Below, piece after piece: positions 25,906-34,368 of a stretch of 44,004 nt of DNA. The notes below the pieces were generated by a model that was not told where the DNA came from, made no database searches, and worked only from the letters and a program-made list of their open reading frames with translations. The stretch comes from Alphaproteobacteria bacterium HGW-Alphaproteobacteria-4 (GTDB lineage: Bacteria; Pseudomonadota; Alphaproteobacteria; Rhodobacterales; Rhodobacteraceae). Position numbers and translations under genes: made by a program. Numbering within the stretch: the stretch's first letter is position 1; every line of letters starts with the position of its first letter. Location of the stretch: positions 1 through 44,004 of the forward strand of contig PHEE01000021.1 in assembly GCA_002842855.1 (NCBI GenBank), in the 5' to 3' direction.

Positions 25906-26499
25906 ATGTTTTCGTTGATCAAAGCCATGTGGCGCTGGTTCACACGGCCGAGCGCGCTTTTGGGGCAGGGGTTATTGCTGTTCTTCGGACTGATTGCGGG
26001 CATCATCTTTTGGGGCGGGTTCAACACCGCGATGGAAGCCACCAATACGCTCGAATTCTGCATCTCGTGCCACGAGATGCGCGATACGGTCTATGTGGAA
26101 TACCAGCAATCGATCCACTATTCGAACCCCGCAGGGGTGCGCGCTGTCTGTTCGGATTGCCATGTGCCGCATGCCTGGGTGCCGAAACTGATCCGCAAGT
26201 TTCAGGCTTCCAACGAGCTTTGGCACAAGCTGATCGGCACTGTAGATACCCCCGAAAAGTTCGAGGCGCACCGGCTGGAAATGGCGACCCGCGTCTGGGC
26301 CACCATGAAGGCAACCGACTCGCGCGAGTGTCGCAATTGCCACAGCTTTGAATCGATGGACTTCGAGCATCAGCGCCAACGCTCGCGCGAGAAGATGGAG
26401 CCGGTCGCGCTTGGTCTGCCCAGCCCCGACGGCACGACCTGCATCGATTGCCATACCGGCATCGCGCACAAACTACCGTTGGTAGAACGCGACGACTAG
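25906..26499 (+). CDS. NapC/NirT-type tetraheme quinol dehydrogenase
   Basis: A 197-residue membrane-anchored cytochrome that oxidises quinol and passes electrons to periplasmic partners. One N-terminal helix (about residues 18-38, LLGQGLLLFFGLIAGIIFWGG) anchors it. Four CxxCH haem motifs lie at C52 (CISCH), C82 (CSDCH), C142 (CRNCH) and C179 (CIDCH). Family segments include FCISCHEMRDTVYVEYQQSIHYSNPAGVRAVCSDCHVPHAW and the C-terminal DGTTCIDCHTGIAHKLP. No nap, nir, tor or dms reductase gene is adjacent in the window; the partner is probably the diheme cytochrome encoded upstream. Confidence 0.92.
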   Translation: MFSLIKAMWRWFTRPSALLGQGLLLFFGLIAGIIFWGGFNTAMEATNTLEFCISCHEMRDTVYVEYQQSIHYSNPAGVRAVCSDCHVPHAWVPKLIRKFQASNELWHKLIGTVDTPEKFEAHRLEMATRVWATMKATDSRECRNCHSFESMDFEHQRQRSREKMEPVALGLPSPDGTTCIDCHTGIAHKLPLVERDD

Positions 26500-26550
26500 C
26501 GCCGCCTTTTGGTTGACGTAAGACCATCCAGGGCGGAATATCGACTGCCC

Positions 26551-26577
26551 GGCGCGCCCGCCTCAACAGGGCGCGCC
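26551..26577 (+). terminator. Hairpin after the NapC-like gene
   Basis: GGCGCGCCC (26551-26559) pairs with GGGCGCGCC (26569-26577) around a nine-base loop, within the 100-base gap before the LuxR-type gene. No T-run follows, so transcription may continue in part. Confidence 0.45.
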
Positions 26578-26599
26578 GCGGTGTCGATAGGAGGATGCC

Positions 26600-27187
26600 A
26601 TGACACGAATGAAACGCTCGGCCCTGTTCAATGCCTTGCTGGGGCTTTGCGCGGCGTTTCTTGTGGCCGAGATTGTCTACGAGGTCTTTGAGCACTGGCG
26701 CGATGGCCAAAGCCAGGGCTACCTTGACATGGTGCATTTGCTGTTCGAGTTTCTCTCGGCGGTGTTTCTGGTGGTCGCCTACAGCATCAGCCGCAAGTAC
26801 CAGCTCGCCTTGAAGCGGTTTGGCGACAGCGAACACCGCACGCTTGAGGCATTGCGCAACCAGTTCGACGGGCTGATCCAGCAGCGGTTCGACGAATGGG
26901 GGCTGAGCTGTGCCGAACGCGATGTTGCGCTACTGTCCTTTCGCGGGCTGAAGATTTCGGAAATCGCCGAGGCGCGCGGAACCCGCGATGGCACGATCAA
27001 GGCGCAGCTGTCGGCGGTGTTTCACAAGGCTGGGGTAAGTTCCAAGTCCGAGCTTCTGGCGGTGTTCATGGACCAGTTCCTCGATTTTGGTGCCGCAGCA
27101 GAGCCAGACGAAATCTGGGATGAACCGCTTGAGGCGACACCCGAAGAAACCGCTGAATCGAACGTAAAACTGGCCGGCGCCGCCTAG
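26600..27187 (+). CDS. Membrane-anchored LuxR-type transcription regulator
   Basis: A 195-residue protein behind a strong AGGAGG. Two N-terminal hydrophobic helices are seen (about residues 9-30 and 44-63) separated by a short acidic loop (EHWRDGQSQGYLD). A linker with coiled-coil character follows (KYQLALKRFGDSEHRTLEALRNQFDGLIQQ), then a LuxR/GerE-type helix-turn-helix at about 101-160 (LSCAERDVALLSFRGLKISEIAEARGTRDGTIKAQLSAVFHKAGVSSKSELLAVF). There is no receiver or autoinducer domain. The acidic C-terminal tail (DEIWDEPLEATPEETAES) is unusual. It may sense membrane or redox state and control the cytochrome genes. Its TAG stop overlaps the opposing gene's stop at a CTAG. Confidence 0.82.
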   Translation: MTRMKRSALFNALLGLCAAFLVAEIVYEVFEHWRDGQSQGYLDMVHLLFEFLSAVFLVVAYSISRKYQLALKRFGDSEHRTLEALRNQFDGLIQQRFDEWGLSCAERDVALLSFRGLKISEIAEARGTRDGTIKAQLSAVFHKAGVSSKSELLAVFMDQFLDFGAAAEPDEIWDEPLEATPEETAESNVKLAGAA

Positions 27188-27903
27188 GCGGCAATCGAAC
27201 GCCCTCGCCATTCGAACCAGCGTCGCACCTGCGGAAACACCGCGATCATCGCAATGCCGATCGAGAAAAGGCACCAGATCGCAGGTATTTCGTTCGGGTT
27301 CGGGGTCAACTGGGCGGCCAGCAGCGGCCCTATCAGCGCGTGAAACACCACAAACCGCCACGCGCCGTAAAACAGCGGCACCACGAACACCACCGCCAGA
27401 TAGGTTGGAAACCCCCAGCGCATGCCGAGCGCGGCATCGACCGGCGCCATCAGCGCGTTGTAGGGCACGTTCCAGGCAATGTGCCAGGCACCCGATACGG
27501 TGCAATAGGCCTGCCCGCACAAGATCGATCCGGGCGTGCAACTACCCGCCCAGTCGAACGGAACAAGTTGCATCAGCATCACCACCGACGATGCGGCACA
27601 AAGCGTGTAGACGGGCAGCTGCGCCCGTCTGCGCACCGCCTCGGGCACCAGTTGCAGGGCAAAGGCGTTGATGATGAACGGCTGAAAGATGATGTGCAGG
27701 ATCGACAGGAAAGCATAGGTCTGGTTCGCCGGGCTGGAGCATTGATCGACCACGAGGTAGCCGCCGAACTGCAACCCCTCCATCAAGGCGAAATAGGCCA
27801 GGGTCAGCGGCACCACGCCGGGGTCGCCCCGTTTCCAGGTCACGCCAGCGGCGACTACGCCGATAGCCGCCATCCCCGCAGTCACCTCGACGCCCCAGCA
27901 CAT
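27184..27903 (-). CDS. Polytopic membrane protein of unknown function
   Basis: A 239-residue protein with about seven hydrophobic segments. The ATG at 27903 is chosen for the G-rich ribosome-binding site just before it, and because MCWGVEVTAGMAAIGVVAAG makes a plausible first helix. Polar features include EGLQFGGYLVVDQCSS, HIIFQPFIINAFALQLVP, and a cysteine-rich loop with GSCTPGSILCGQAYCTVSGAWHIAWNVPYN. The sequence style recalls DUF5765/DUF6629-like membrane proteins but I cannot assign the family with certainty. It converges on the LuxR-type gene with overlapping stops and is divergent from the P-type ATPase gene. Confidence 0.7.
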   Translation of the reverse strand: MCWGVEVTAGMAAIGVVAAGVTWKRGDPGVVPLTLAYFALMEGLQFGGYLVVDQCSSPANQTYAFLSILHIIFQPFIINAFALQLVPEAVRRRAQLPVYTLCAASSVVMLMQLVPFDWAGSCTPGSILCGQAYCTVSGAWHIAWNVPYNALMAPVDAALGMRWGFPTYLAVVFVVPLFYGAWRFVVFHALIGPLLAAQLTPNPNEIPAIWCLFSIGIAMIAVFPQVRRWFEWRGRSIAA

Positions 27904-28058
27904 CGGCGGCCCCCCCCTGCCAATTGCGGCGAGCATGACCGAATATCGCGCGCCGGGCAACCAAAGCAATTCTCTGTCTGATACAGGTCATTGTGCCGGT
28001 GATCCCGGCGCGCGACGCTGCCTTTGACGCCAGATCGGTGCCGGGCACGAGGGACGCC

Positions 28059-30548
28059 ATGAATGACCAGCAACAGCGATTTCAGGGACTGAGCGCCGCC
28101 GAAGCGGCTGCGCGGCTTTTGATCGAGGGTCCGAACGAATTGCCCCGCGCCCGCCGCCGCGGACCCATCCGCATTGTGCTCGAGGTGCTGCGCGAACCGA
28201 TGCTGGCACTTTTGCTGGGCGCGGGGCTGGTCTATCTTGCGCTTGGCGATACCGGTGAAGCGCTGATCCTGCTCGCGTTCGCCTGCCTCTCGGTTGCAAT
28301 CACCGTGGTGCAAGAGGCGCGCACCGAGCGTGTGCTTGAGGCACTGCGCGATCTGACCAGCCCGCGCGCGCTGGTGGTCCGCGATGGCACCCGCCAACGC
28401 ATCGCGGGGCGCGAAGTGGTGCGCGGCGATCTGCTGGTTCTAAGCGAAGGTGACCGCGTTCCCGCCGACGCGCGCCTTTTGCGCGCCGAAGACCTGATGG
28501 CCGACGAATCGCTTTTGACCGGCGAGGCGGTGCCCGTGCGCAAACGTGCCGGCACGGGCGACGCGGACCTGCGCCCCGGGGGCGAAGACCTGCCGCTGGT
28601 GTATTCCGGCAGCCTGATTGTACGCGGCACCGCGCTGGCCGAGGTAACCGCCACCGGCGCGCACAGCGAAATCGGCAAGATCGGCACCTCGTTGAACACG
28701 CTGGAACTGCAAACCCCGCATTTGCAGCGCCAGATGCGGCGGTTGGTGCTGGTCTTTGCGGTGCTCGGCGGCGTGGTCAGCCTTACCGTGGTGGCGCTTT
28801 ATGGGCTGCTGCGGGGTGGGTGGCTGGAAGCGGCGCTGGCAGGTATCGCGGTGGGCATGTCGATGCTGCCCGAGGAATTTCCGGTGGTGCTGGCGGTGTT
28901 CATGGCGATGGGCGCGTGGCGGATATCGCAGGCCCGCGTGCTGACCCGGCGCGCTTCGGCGATCGAGGCTTTGGGGGCGGCGAGCGTGCTTTGCACCGAC
29001 AAGACCGGCACGCTGACCGAAAACCGCATGACCATAGCGGTGCTGCAATTGCCAGACGGCACCACCGTTCGGCCAAGCGAGGCAGCGCCGCTGCCGGAAG
29101 CCTTTGCAGAGCTTGCCAGCGCGGGCAGTGCCGCCTCGGCGCCACAGCCGTTTGACCCGATGGAGCGCGCCTTTCACGCTTTGGGCGCGCCCGCCGAGGG
29201 CAGCACGCTTGTGCGCAGCTACCCGCTCGGCCCCGACCTGCTGGCGATGACGCAGGTCTGGAATTTGGGCGGCAGCCGCAGCGCGTTCGCCAAGGGCGCG
29301 CCCGAAGCGATTGCCGCACTTTGCGGCATCGAAGGCGATGCGGGGGCCGACCTTGCCGCACAGGTCGATGCGCTTGCCGACGCCGGGTTACGGGTGCTTG
29401 GGCTGGCCAGCGCCGAATGCGACGGTGCATTGCCCGACGACCAGCGCGGCTTTGGCTTTCGGTTTCTTGGGCTTGCGGGGCTGGCCGATCCGCTGCGCGC
29501 GCAAGTGCCCGAAGCGGTGGCCGAGTGCCTGAGCGCAGGCATTCGGGTGATCATGATAACTGGCGATTACCCCGCCACCGCGCGCGCCGTTGCACGGGCT
29601 GCGGGTATTGCGCAGGGGCGCGTGCTTACCGGCGACGAGCTTGCGGAAATGCGCGACGAAGATCTTGCTGCGGCGCTTGCCGAAACCACGGTTTTTGCGC
29701 GGATCCTGCCCGAACAGAAACTGCGGATCGTGACCGCGCTGAAGGCCGAGGGCGCGATTGTGGCAATGACGGGCGACGGCGTGAACGACGCGCCTTCGCT
29801 CAAGGCCGCAGATATCGGCGTGGCGATGGGCGGGCGCGGCACCGACGTGGCGCGCGAGGCGGCGGCGATTGTGCTGCTTGATGATGACTTCGGTTCGATC
29901 GTGCGCACGGTGCGGTTGGGGCGGCGGATCAACGACAACCTGCGCAAGGCGATGCGCTTCATTCTGGCGGTGCACATCCCGATTGCCGGGCTTGCGCTGA
30001 TGCCCCTGCTTCTGGGGCTGCCGCTGATCTTCGGGCCGGTGCATGTGGCGTTTCTGGAAATGGTGATTGACCCGGTCTGCTCGCTGGTGTTCGAAGCCGA
30101 GCGCGAAGAGCGCGACGTCATGCGCCGCCCGCCCCGGCGCGCGAACGAACCGCTGTTTTCCGTCGGGTCGATGGTTTGGGCTGCCGCGCAGGGCGCGCTT
30201 GCCTTTGCGGCGGTCGGCGCGATTCTGTGGTTCGCACCCGGGTACGGGCTTGATGCGCTGCAAGTGCGCGCGCTTACATTCGCGTCACTGGTGCTGGCAA
30301 TTGTTGCCCTGATTTTGGTCAATCGAACCGGTTCGGCATCCCCCATCGAGGCAATGGCGCGGCCAAACCGTGCGATTGCCATGGTGCTGCCGCTGGTGGC
30401 CATAATGCTCGGCATCGTACTGTTCTGGGCGCCAGCGAAAGCGATGTTCGGCTTTGCCGCGCTGCCCCCGGCGATGCTCGCGGTGCCGCCGCTGCTAGCG
30501 CTTGCACTGCTGTTGCTGCTTGAGGCGGGAAAGGCGCTGAAACGATAG
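28059..30548 (+). CDS. Cation-transporting P-type ATPase (PEEFP subtype)
   Basis: An 829-residue membrane pump; ATG 28059 follows GAGGGA. Domains: N-terminal cation-ATPase segment (FQGLSAAEAAARLLIEGPNELP), actuator with LTGEAVPV (about residue 155), phosphorylation site CTDKTGTLTENRM (D314), a short nucleotide-binding domain, and the hinge TGDGVNDAPSLKAADIGVAMG (about 570-590). Helix M4 carries PEEFP (271-275) where Ca-ATPases have PEGLP, and M6 reads LEMVIDPVCSLVFEAE instead of the SERCA-like NxxTD motif. The fold is that of P2-type ATPases, but ion specificity cannot be predicted. The gene stands alone, divergent from the membrane-protein gene and convergent with the CorC-like gene. Confidence 0.9.
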   Translation: MNDQQQRFQGLSAAEAAARLLIEGPNELPRARRRGPIRIVLEVLREPMLALLLGAGLVYLALGDTGEALILLAFACLSVAITVVQEARTERVLEALRDLTSPRALVVRDGTRQRIAGREVVRGDLLVLSEGDRVPADARLLRAEDLMADESLLTGEAVPVRKRAGTGDADLRPGGEDLPLVYSGSLIVRGTALAEVTATGAHSEIGKIGTSLNTLELQTPHLQRQMRRLVLVFAVLGGVVSLTVVALYGLLRGGWLEAALAGIAVGMSMLPEEFPVVLAVFMAMGAWRISQARVLTRRASAIEALGAASVLCTDKTGTLTENRMTIAVLQLPDGTTVRPSEAAPLPEAFAELASAGSAASAPQPFDPMERAFHALGAPAEGSTLVRSYPLGPDLLAMTQVWNLGGSRSAFAKGAPEAIAALCGIEGDAGADLAAQVDALADAGLRVLGLASAECDGALPDDQRGFGFRFLGLAGLADPLRAQVPEAVAECLSAGIRVIMITGDYPATARAVARAAGIAQGRVLTGDELAEMRDEDLAAALAETTVFARILPEQKLRIVTALKAEGAIVAMTGDGVNDAPSLKAADIGVAMGGRGTDVAREAAAIVLLDDDFGSIVRTVRLGRRINDNLRKAMRFILAVHIPIAGLALMPLLLGLPLIFGPVHVAFLEMVIDPVCSLVFEAEREERDVMRRPPRRANEPLFSVGSMVWAAAQGALAFAAVGAILWFAPGYGLDALQVRALTFASLVLAIVALILVNRTGSASPIEAMARPNRAIAMVLPLVAIMLGIVLFWAPAKAMFGFAALPPAMLAVPPLLALALLLLLEAGKALKR

Positions 30549-30563
30549 CCCCGGGGCGCCCGC

Positions 30564-31877
30564 TCAGAGCGGCCGGATCTTTAGCCGTGCAATGCGGTTT
30601 TCCTTGCGGGTGACGACCTCGAAGCGAAAGCCGTGGAACGAGAATACCTGCCCCTCGGTCGGGATCATCTGCGCCTCGTGAATCACCAGCCCGGCAACGG
30701 TATTTGCCTCGTCATCGGGCAGGCGCCAATCCATCGCGCGGTTGATGTCGCGGATGGTCATCGTGCCATCGACCAGAAAATCGCCGGTTTCGGTGCGCTT
30801 GAGCTGGCTTTCAGCCGCAACGTCGAACTCATCGGTGATCTCGCCGACAATCTCCTCCAGAATATCCTCAAGCGTCACCAGCCCGCGCAGATCGCCGTAT
30901 TCATCGACCACAAGCGCAAAATGCGTGCGGCGTTTCAAGAACTCGCGCATTTGCTCGTCAAGCGGCGTGGTTTCGGGCACGAAATAGGGCTTCATGGCAA
31001 TTTTCATGACGTCAAGCTCGCGCACCGACGAAAGATTGCCGTCTTCGCCGCGCACAACCTTTTCGACCGCGCGCAAAAGGTCCTTGGCGTGGATCACCCC
31101 CACCACATTCTCGCGCTCGCCCTTGTAAAGCGGCAGCCGGGTGTGCGGCGAGGCGAGCACGGCGGTCAGGATCGAATCGGGGCTGGCATCGGCGTCGATC
31201 ATTTCCACCTGGCTGCGGTGCCGCATTACCTCTTCCACGGTGCGGTTCCCAAGGTCGAGTGCCCCAAGCAGCCGGTCGCGGTCTTCCTTGGCCACGGTGC
31301 CTTCCGACTGGCCAAGCGAAAGCGCCCCGGCAATTTCCTCGCGGATGCGGAACACCTGCTTTTCGGGGTCGGTGCGCACGCCAAAAAGCCACAGTAACCC
31401 GCGCACCAAAAGCCGCACCACATGCACCACCGGCGCCAGCACCTTTGTCAGCAGTCGCACCGGGCGCGCAACCCGAGCCGCCACGGTTTCGGGTGTGGTG
31501 ATGGCGTAGGTCTTGGGCAGCACCTCGGAAAAGATCAGCACCAGTGTGGTCATTACCAGCGTTGCCAGCGCCACGCCGCCATCGCCAAAAAGCCGCGTCA
31601 TCAGCGCGGTCGCAAGCGACGCCGCCAAGATATTGACCACGTTGTTGCCAAGCAGAAGCGCGCCGATCAACCGCTCGCTGTCTTCGGTAATCTCCAGCGC
31701 CGCGCCCGCGCCCTTGTCGCCACGGTCGGCCCGCGCCCGCAAGCTGGAACGCGAAGCGGCGGTAAGCGCGGTTTCCGACCCCGAGAAAAACGCCGAAAAG
31801 ACCAGAAGCGCCACAATAGCGCCTGCTGTCATCCAGAAGGCGATGTCGTAGGCAGAGGCGGGGTCGGGCGGCGTCAT
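30564..31877 (-). CDS. CNNM/CorC-HlyC family membrane protein with CBS pair
   Basis: A 437-residue protein. It has an N-terminal DUF21/CNNM membrane domain (about 1-190; FFSGSETALTAASRSSLRARAD, LLLGNNVVNILAASLATALM, IFSEVLPKTYAI), then a pair of CBS domains (about 205-325; VMRHRSQVEMIDADASPDSIL, HFALVVDEYGDLRGLVTLEDILEEIVGEI) and a CorC/HlyC C-terminal domain (to IARLKIRPL). Members are linked to Mg/Co export or resistance; older records call them haemolysins. It is the last gene of the operon with xerD and overlaps it by four bases. Confidence 0.9.
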   Translation of the reverse strand: MTPPDPASAYDIAFWMTAGAIVALLVFSAFFSGSETALTAASRSSLRARADRGDKGAGAALEITEDSERLIGALLLGNNVVNILAASLATALMTRLFGDGGVALATLVMTTLVLIFSEVLPKTYAITTPETVAARVARPVRLLTKVLAPVVHVVRLLVRGLLWLFGVRTDPEKQVFRIREEIAGALSLGQSEGTVAKEDRDRLLGALDLGNRTVEEVMRHRSQVEMIDADASPDSILTAVLASPHTRLPLYKGERENVVGVIHAKDLLRAVEKVVRGEDGNLSSVRELDVMKIAMKPYFVPETTPLDEQMREFLKRRTHFALVVDEYGDLRGLVTLEDILEEIVGEITDEFDVAAESQLKRTETGDFLVDGTMTIRDINRAMDWRLPDDEANTVAGLVIHEAQMIPTEGQVFSFHGFRFEVVTRKENRIARLKIRPL

Positions 31878-32815
31878 CGGTCATCCTTTCGTGCCAGCGG
31901 ATGGTGCTCCAGCACCAGATCGCGCAGGCGGGCGTCAAGAACATGGGTGTAGATTTCGGTGGTGGAAAGGTCGGCGTGGCCAAGCAACATCTGAATTGCG
32001 CGCAAGTCCGCGCCACCTGCCAGCAGATGCGTGGCAAACGCATGGCGCAGAACATGCGGGCTGACGCGGGCAGGTGCAATGCCCGCCGAAAGGGCGAGCG
32101 CCTTGATCTGCAAAAAGAACTGCTGCCGGGTCATGTGACCCGTGGCGCCGGTGCCGGGAAAGAGAAACTTCGAGGGCACCGCCTTGCGCGTGATGCGCGC
32201 AGCCTCATCTTCTGCGTCGCGCAGCGCGAGCCATGCGCTTAACGCGGCGCGGGCGGAAGGTGAAAGCGGCACCATGCGGTCTTTGCTGCCTTTGCCGCGC
32301 ACCAGCAACATGCGTGGATCGCCCCGTGCGGCGGCAACCGGCAGCCCTACCAGCTCGCTTACCCGCATGCCTGTGGCGTAAAGAAGCTCCATCAGGCAGG
32401 TATTGCGCGCGCGGTCGGCATCGCTGCGCCCCTGCGCGCGTGCGCCCGCCAGCAGCGCCTCGACCTCGGGCAGGCTCAGCGTCTTTGGCAGTGCCTTGCT
32501 GCGGCCGGGGCCGGAAAGCCGCAGGCTCGGGTTATCGGAGCGCCAGCCTTCGTCATAGGCAAAGCGGTAAAGCTGGCGGATCGCCGAAAGCCTGCGCGCC
32601 CGGGTCGCCCGCGCAAGGCCCGACGCTTCGCAGGCGATGAGATAGGCTTCAATATCGCCTTGCGCGGCGGTTGCGAAACCCAGCCCACGGGCGGCGAGCC
32701 AACCCGAGAAATCGTCAAGGTCGCGGCCGTAGGCCAACAGCGTATTGCGCGCAGCCCCAGACTCGGCTGCGGCGGCCTCAAGAAACGCCGAAATCCGGTC
32801 TCGGTCAGGTATCAC
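31874..32815 (-). CDS. xerD: Tyrosine recombinase XerD
   Basis: Resolves chromosome dimers at dif with XerC. The 313-residue length and two-domain layout fit: a SAM-like core-binding domain (about 1-100, LLAYGRDLDDFSGWLAARG) and a catalytic domain with R151 (ATGMRVSELVGL), K175 (GKGSKDR), H254 and R257 (HVLRHAFATHLL), H280 (LLGHADLSTTEIYTHV) and Y289. All six active-site residues are present. No mobile-element features flank it, and the location near aroK-aroB is the usual alphaproteobacterial place for xerD. ATG 32815 overlaps the upstream stop by four bases. Confidence 0.92.
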   Translation of the reverse strand: MIPDRDRISAFLEAAAAESGAARNTLLAYGRDLDDFSGWLAARGLGFATAAQGDIEAYLIACEASGLARATRARRLSAIRQLYRFAYDEGWRSDNPSLRLSGPGRSKALPKTLSLPEVEALLAGARAQGRSDADRARNTCLMELLYATGMRVSELVGLPVAAARGDPRMLLVRGKGSKDRMVPLSPSARAALSAWLALRDAEDEAARITRKAVPSKFLFPGTGATGHMTRQQFFLQIKALALSAGIAPARVSPHVLRHAFATHLLAGGADLRAIQMLLGHADLSTTEIYTHVLDARLRDLVLEHHPLARKDDR

Positions 32816-34368
32816 GCGCGCGGTTCCAGCAGCAGCAGTTCCAGCGCCACGCGCCGCGCCGCCGTCTCCAGCCCGAGGGTGCGAAGCAGCGTCAGCGCAG
32901 CGCCGACCTGCCGCAGATCGCCCCGCGCGCCGCCCGTCAGCGCCTCGATCGCCAGCAGCAGCGCTTCGCCGTGCCGATCCGCAGCCACAAGGGCCGCATA
33001 GGGCGCGGCCAGATCCGCCGACGTGTCAAACGCGGTCTTTACCGCAACGCCGCGCACATTCGGCGCCACCAGCCCTGCGGTATCGCCCTTGGCGATGCCG
33101 ATCAGCAACCGTTCGACCGCGTTTTGCGGGTTGCGCAGTGCCGCGATGGTTTCAAAATCATCCGAAAGCATGCCGAGTCGGAAGGCCAGCGTTGCTGTGC
33201 CGTCTTGCAGTGGCAGCGTTGCCAAAGGGCGCGCGAACAAGGTGGCGAGGTGGCTTTCAAGGTCGGCCTCGGCCAGCAGCGCGCGGGTTTCTGGCAGCGC
33301 GGCGGCCACCGCATCGACGTTGCGCGCCGTGATGGCTGCATCAAGCCGCGCCATTGCGGCGGCGCGGTCCCAGACGCCGCCCGAGGCGGCAGCACTTTGC
33401 TCGGTATAAAGCCCAAGCAATTGGTTTGCCTCGACCGAGCCACGCCGCGCGAGCCGTTCGCCCGCCTCGATCCGCGCCTTCCATCCGGTGTTGGTGCGCA
33501 GGTCGGCCTGCGCGAAGGCAAGCGGCAGGGTGGCGGTGGGCAGCGGCTGACCGACCGCTTCCATCAGCCGAAAGACCAGCGGCGAAACACGTTCTGGGGG
33601 CGGCAGGTCGGCGGCGCCGTCAGCGGCTTCCGGGTCCAGAAAACGGGCGAGAAGCGCCGACATTTGCGGCTCGATCAGCCCCAACGCGCGCGACGCCTGA
33701 AAGCTTAGCATCGCCGCCTGCCAGTCGCCGCTGCGCGCGAGGCAGAATATCTGCACCGGATAGGACGCCGAAACCTCGGGCGTGGCCCGCAGTATGCGGC
33801 AGGCGCGGTCTTCTTCACCCAATAGCAAACCGATGTCGAACAGGCGGCGGAAGTGTTCGGGCTGCGCGGCACCGGCCATTTGCAGCAACGCGAAGGCAGG
33901 TTCCAGCGCGCCCATTTCCAAAAGTCCATCGACCCGCGCGAGCAGGAGTGAATCGTCCCCCGCGGCCGTCACCCGTGGCGCGTCAAGTTCGGCAAGCATC
34001 ACCAGCCGCAACAAATCAAGCAGCGCGGGCAAGGTTTCGGACCGTTCGCGCCGCAACAGCCCCGCAAGCTCGGCCTCGGGGGTCGCCCCCCATAGCCCGC
34101 GCGGCAGGCCGCTGCGGGTTGGCGAGATCAGGCCCGGCGCCTGCGGGTTGAGCGGCCCAAGCGCCATGGTTTCCACCGGCGCAACTGCGGCGCCATGGCT
34201 TACCGACGCCTCCGGACCAATCGGGTTAACCGGATCGCCCCCAACCTGCGGTTCCACCACCACCGAGCGCGAAAGCCAGTCGATGGCCGACAGCGGCTGT
34301 TGCGCCGCCAAGGGAGCGCCGATCAGCGCCAGCGCGAGCCCTGCGAGAAGGCGCCTAATAGCCGGCAT
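32812..34368 (-). CDS. Exported alpha-helical protein of unknown function
   Basis: A 518-residue protein with a clear signal peptide (MPAIRRLLAGLALALIGAPLAAQ, cleavage after about residue 22). A proline/glycine-rich low-complexity region follows (about 35-90). The rest is mostly leucine/alanine-rich paired helices (LLARVDGLLEMGALEPAFALLQMAG, RRLFDIGLLLGEEDRACRIL, FCLARSGDWQAAMLSFQASRALG), which look like degenerate TPR/SEL1-type repeats. No catalytic motif was recognised. It overlaps the small membrane protein upstream by 14 bases and xerD downstream by four. A periplasmic scaffold role is possible but not shown. Confidence 0.75.
   Translation of the reverse strand: MPAIRRLLAGLALALIGAPLAAQQPLSAIDWLSRSVVVEPQVGGDPVNPIGPEASVSHGAAVAPVETMALGPLNPQAPGLISPTRSGLPRGLWGATPEAELAGLLRRERSETLPALLDLLRLVMLAELDAPRVTAAGDDSLLLARVDGLLEMGALEPAFALLQMAGAAQPEHFRRLFDIGLLLGEEDRACRILRATPEVSASYPVQIFCLARSGDWQAAMLSFQASRALGLIEPQMSALLARFLDPEAADGAADLPPPERVSPLVFRLMEAVGQPLPTATLPLAFAQADLRTNTGWKARIEAGERLARRGSVEANQLLGLYTEQSAAASGGVWDRAAAMARLDAAITARNVDAVAAALPETRALLAEADLESHLATLFARPLATLPLQDGTATLAFRLGMLSDDFETIAALRNPQNAVERLLIGIAKGDTAGLVAPNVRGVAVKTAFDTSADLAAPYAALVAADRHGEALLLAIEALTGGARGDLRQVGAALTLLRTLGLETAARRVALELLLLEPRA

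Noticed and set aside
27978..27991. CTGAT-ACAG-GTCAT, an FNR-like box upstream of the P-type ATPase
   Set aside because: Three of ten consensus positions differ and no promoter elements align with it; chance cannot be excluded.
30564..31877. Haemolysin annotation for the CBS-domain protein
   Set aside because: The domain order (CNNM, CBS pair, CorC/HlyC) indicates an ion-transport-related protein; the haemolysin name is historical.
31874..32815. Tyrosine recombinase as sign of an integrated element
   Set aside because: It has XerD length and active-site layout and sits in a conserved housekeeping neighbourhood; no att-like repeats, tRNA or phage genes flank it.
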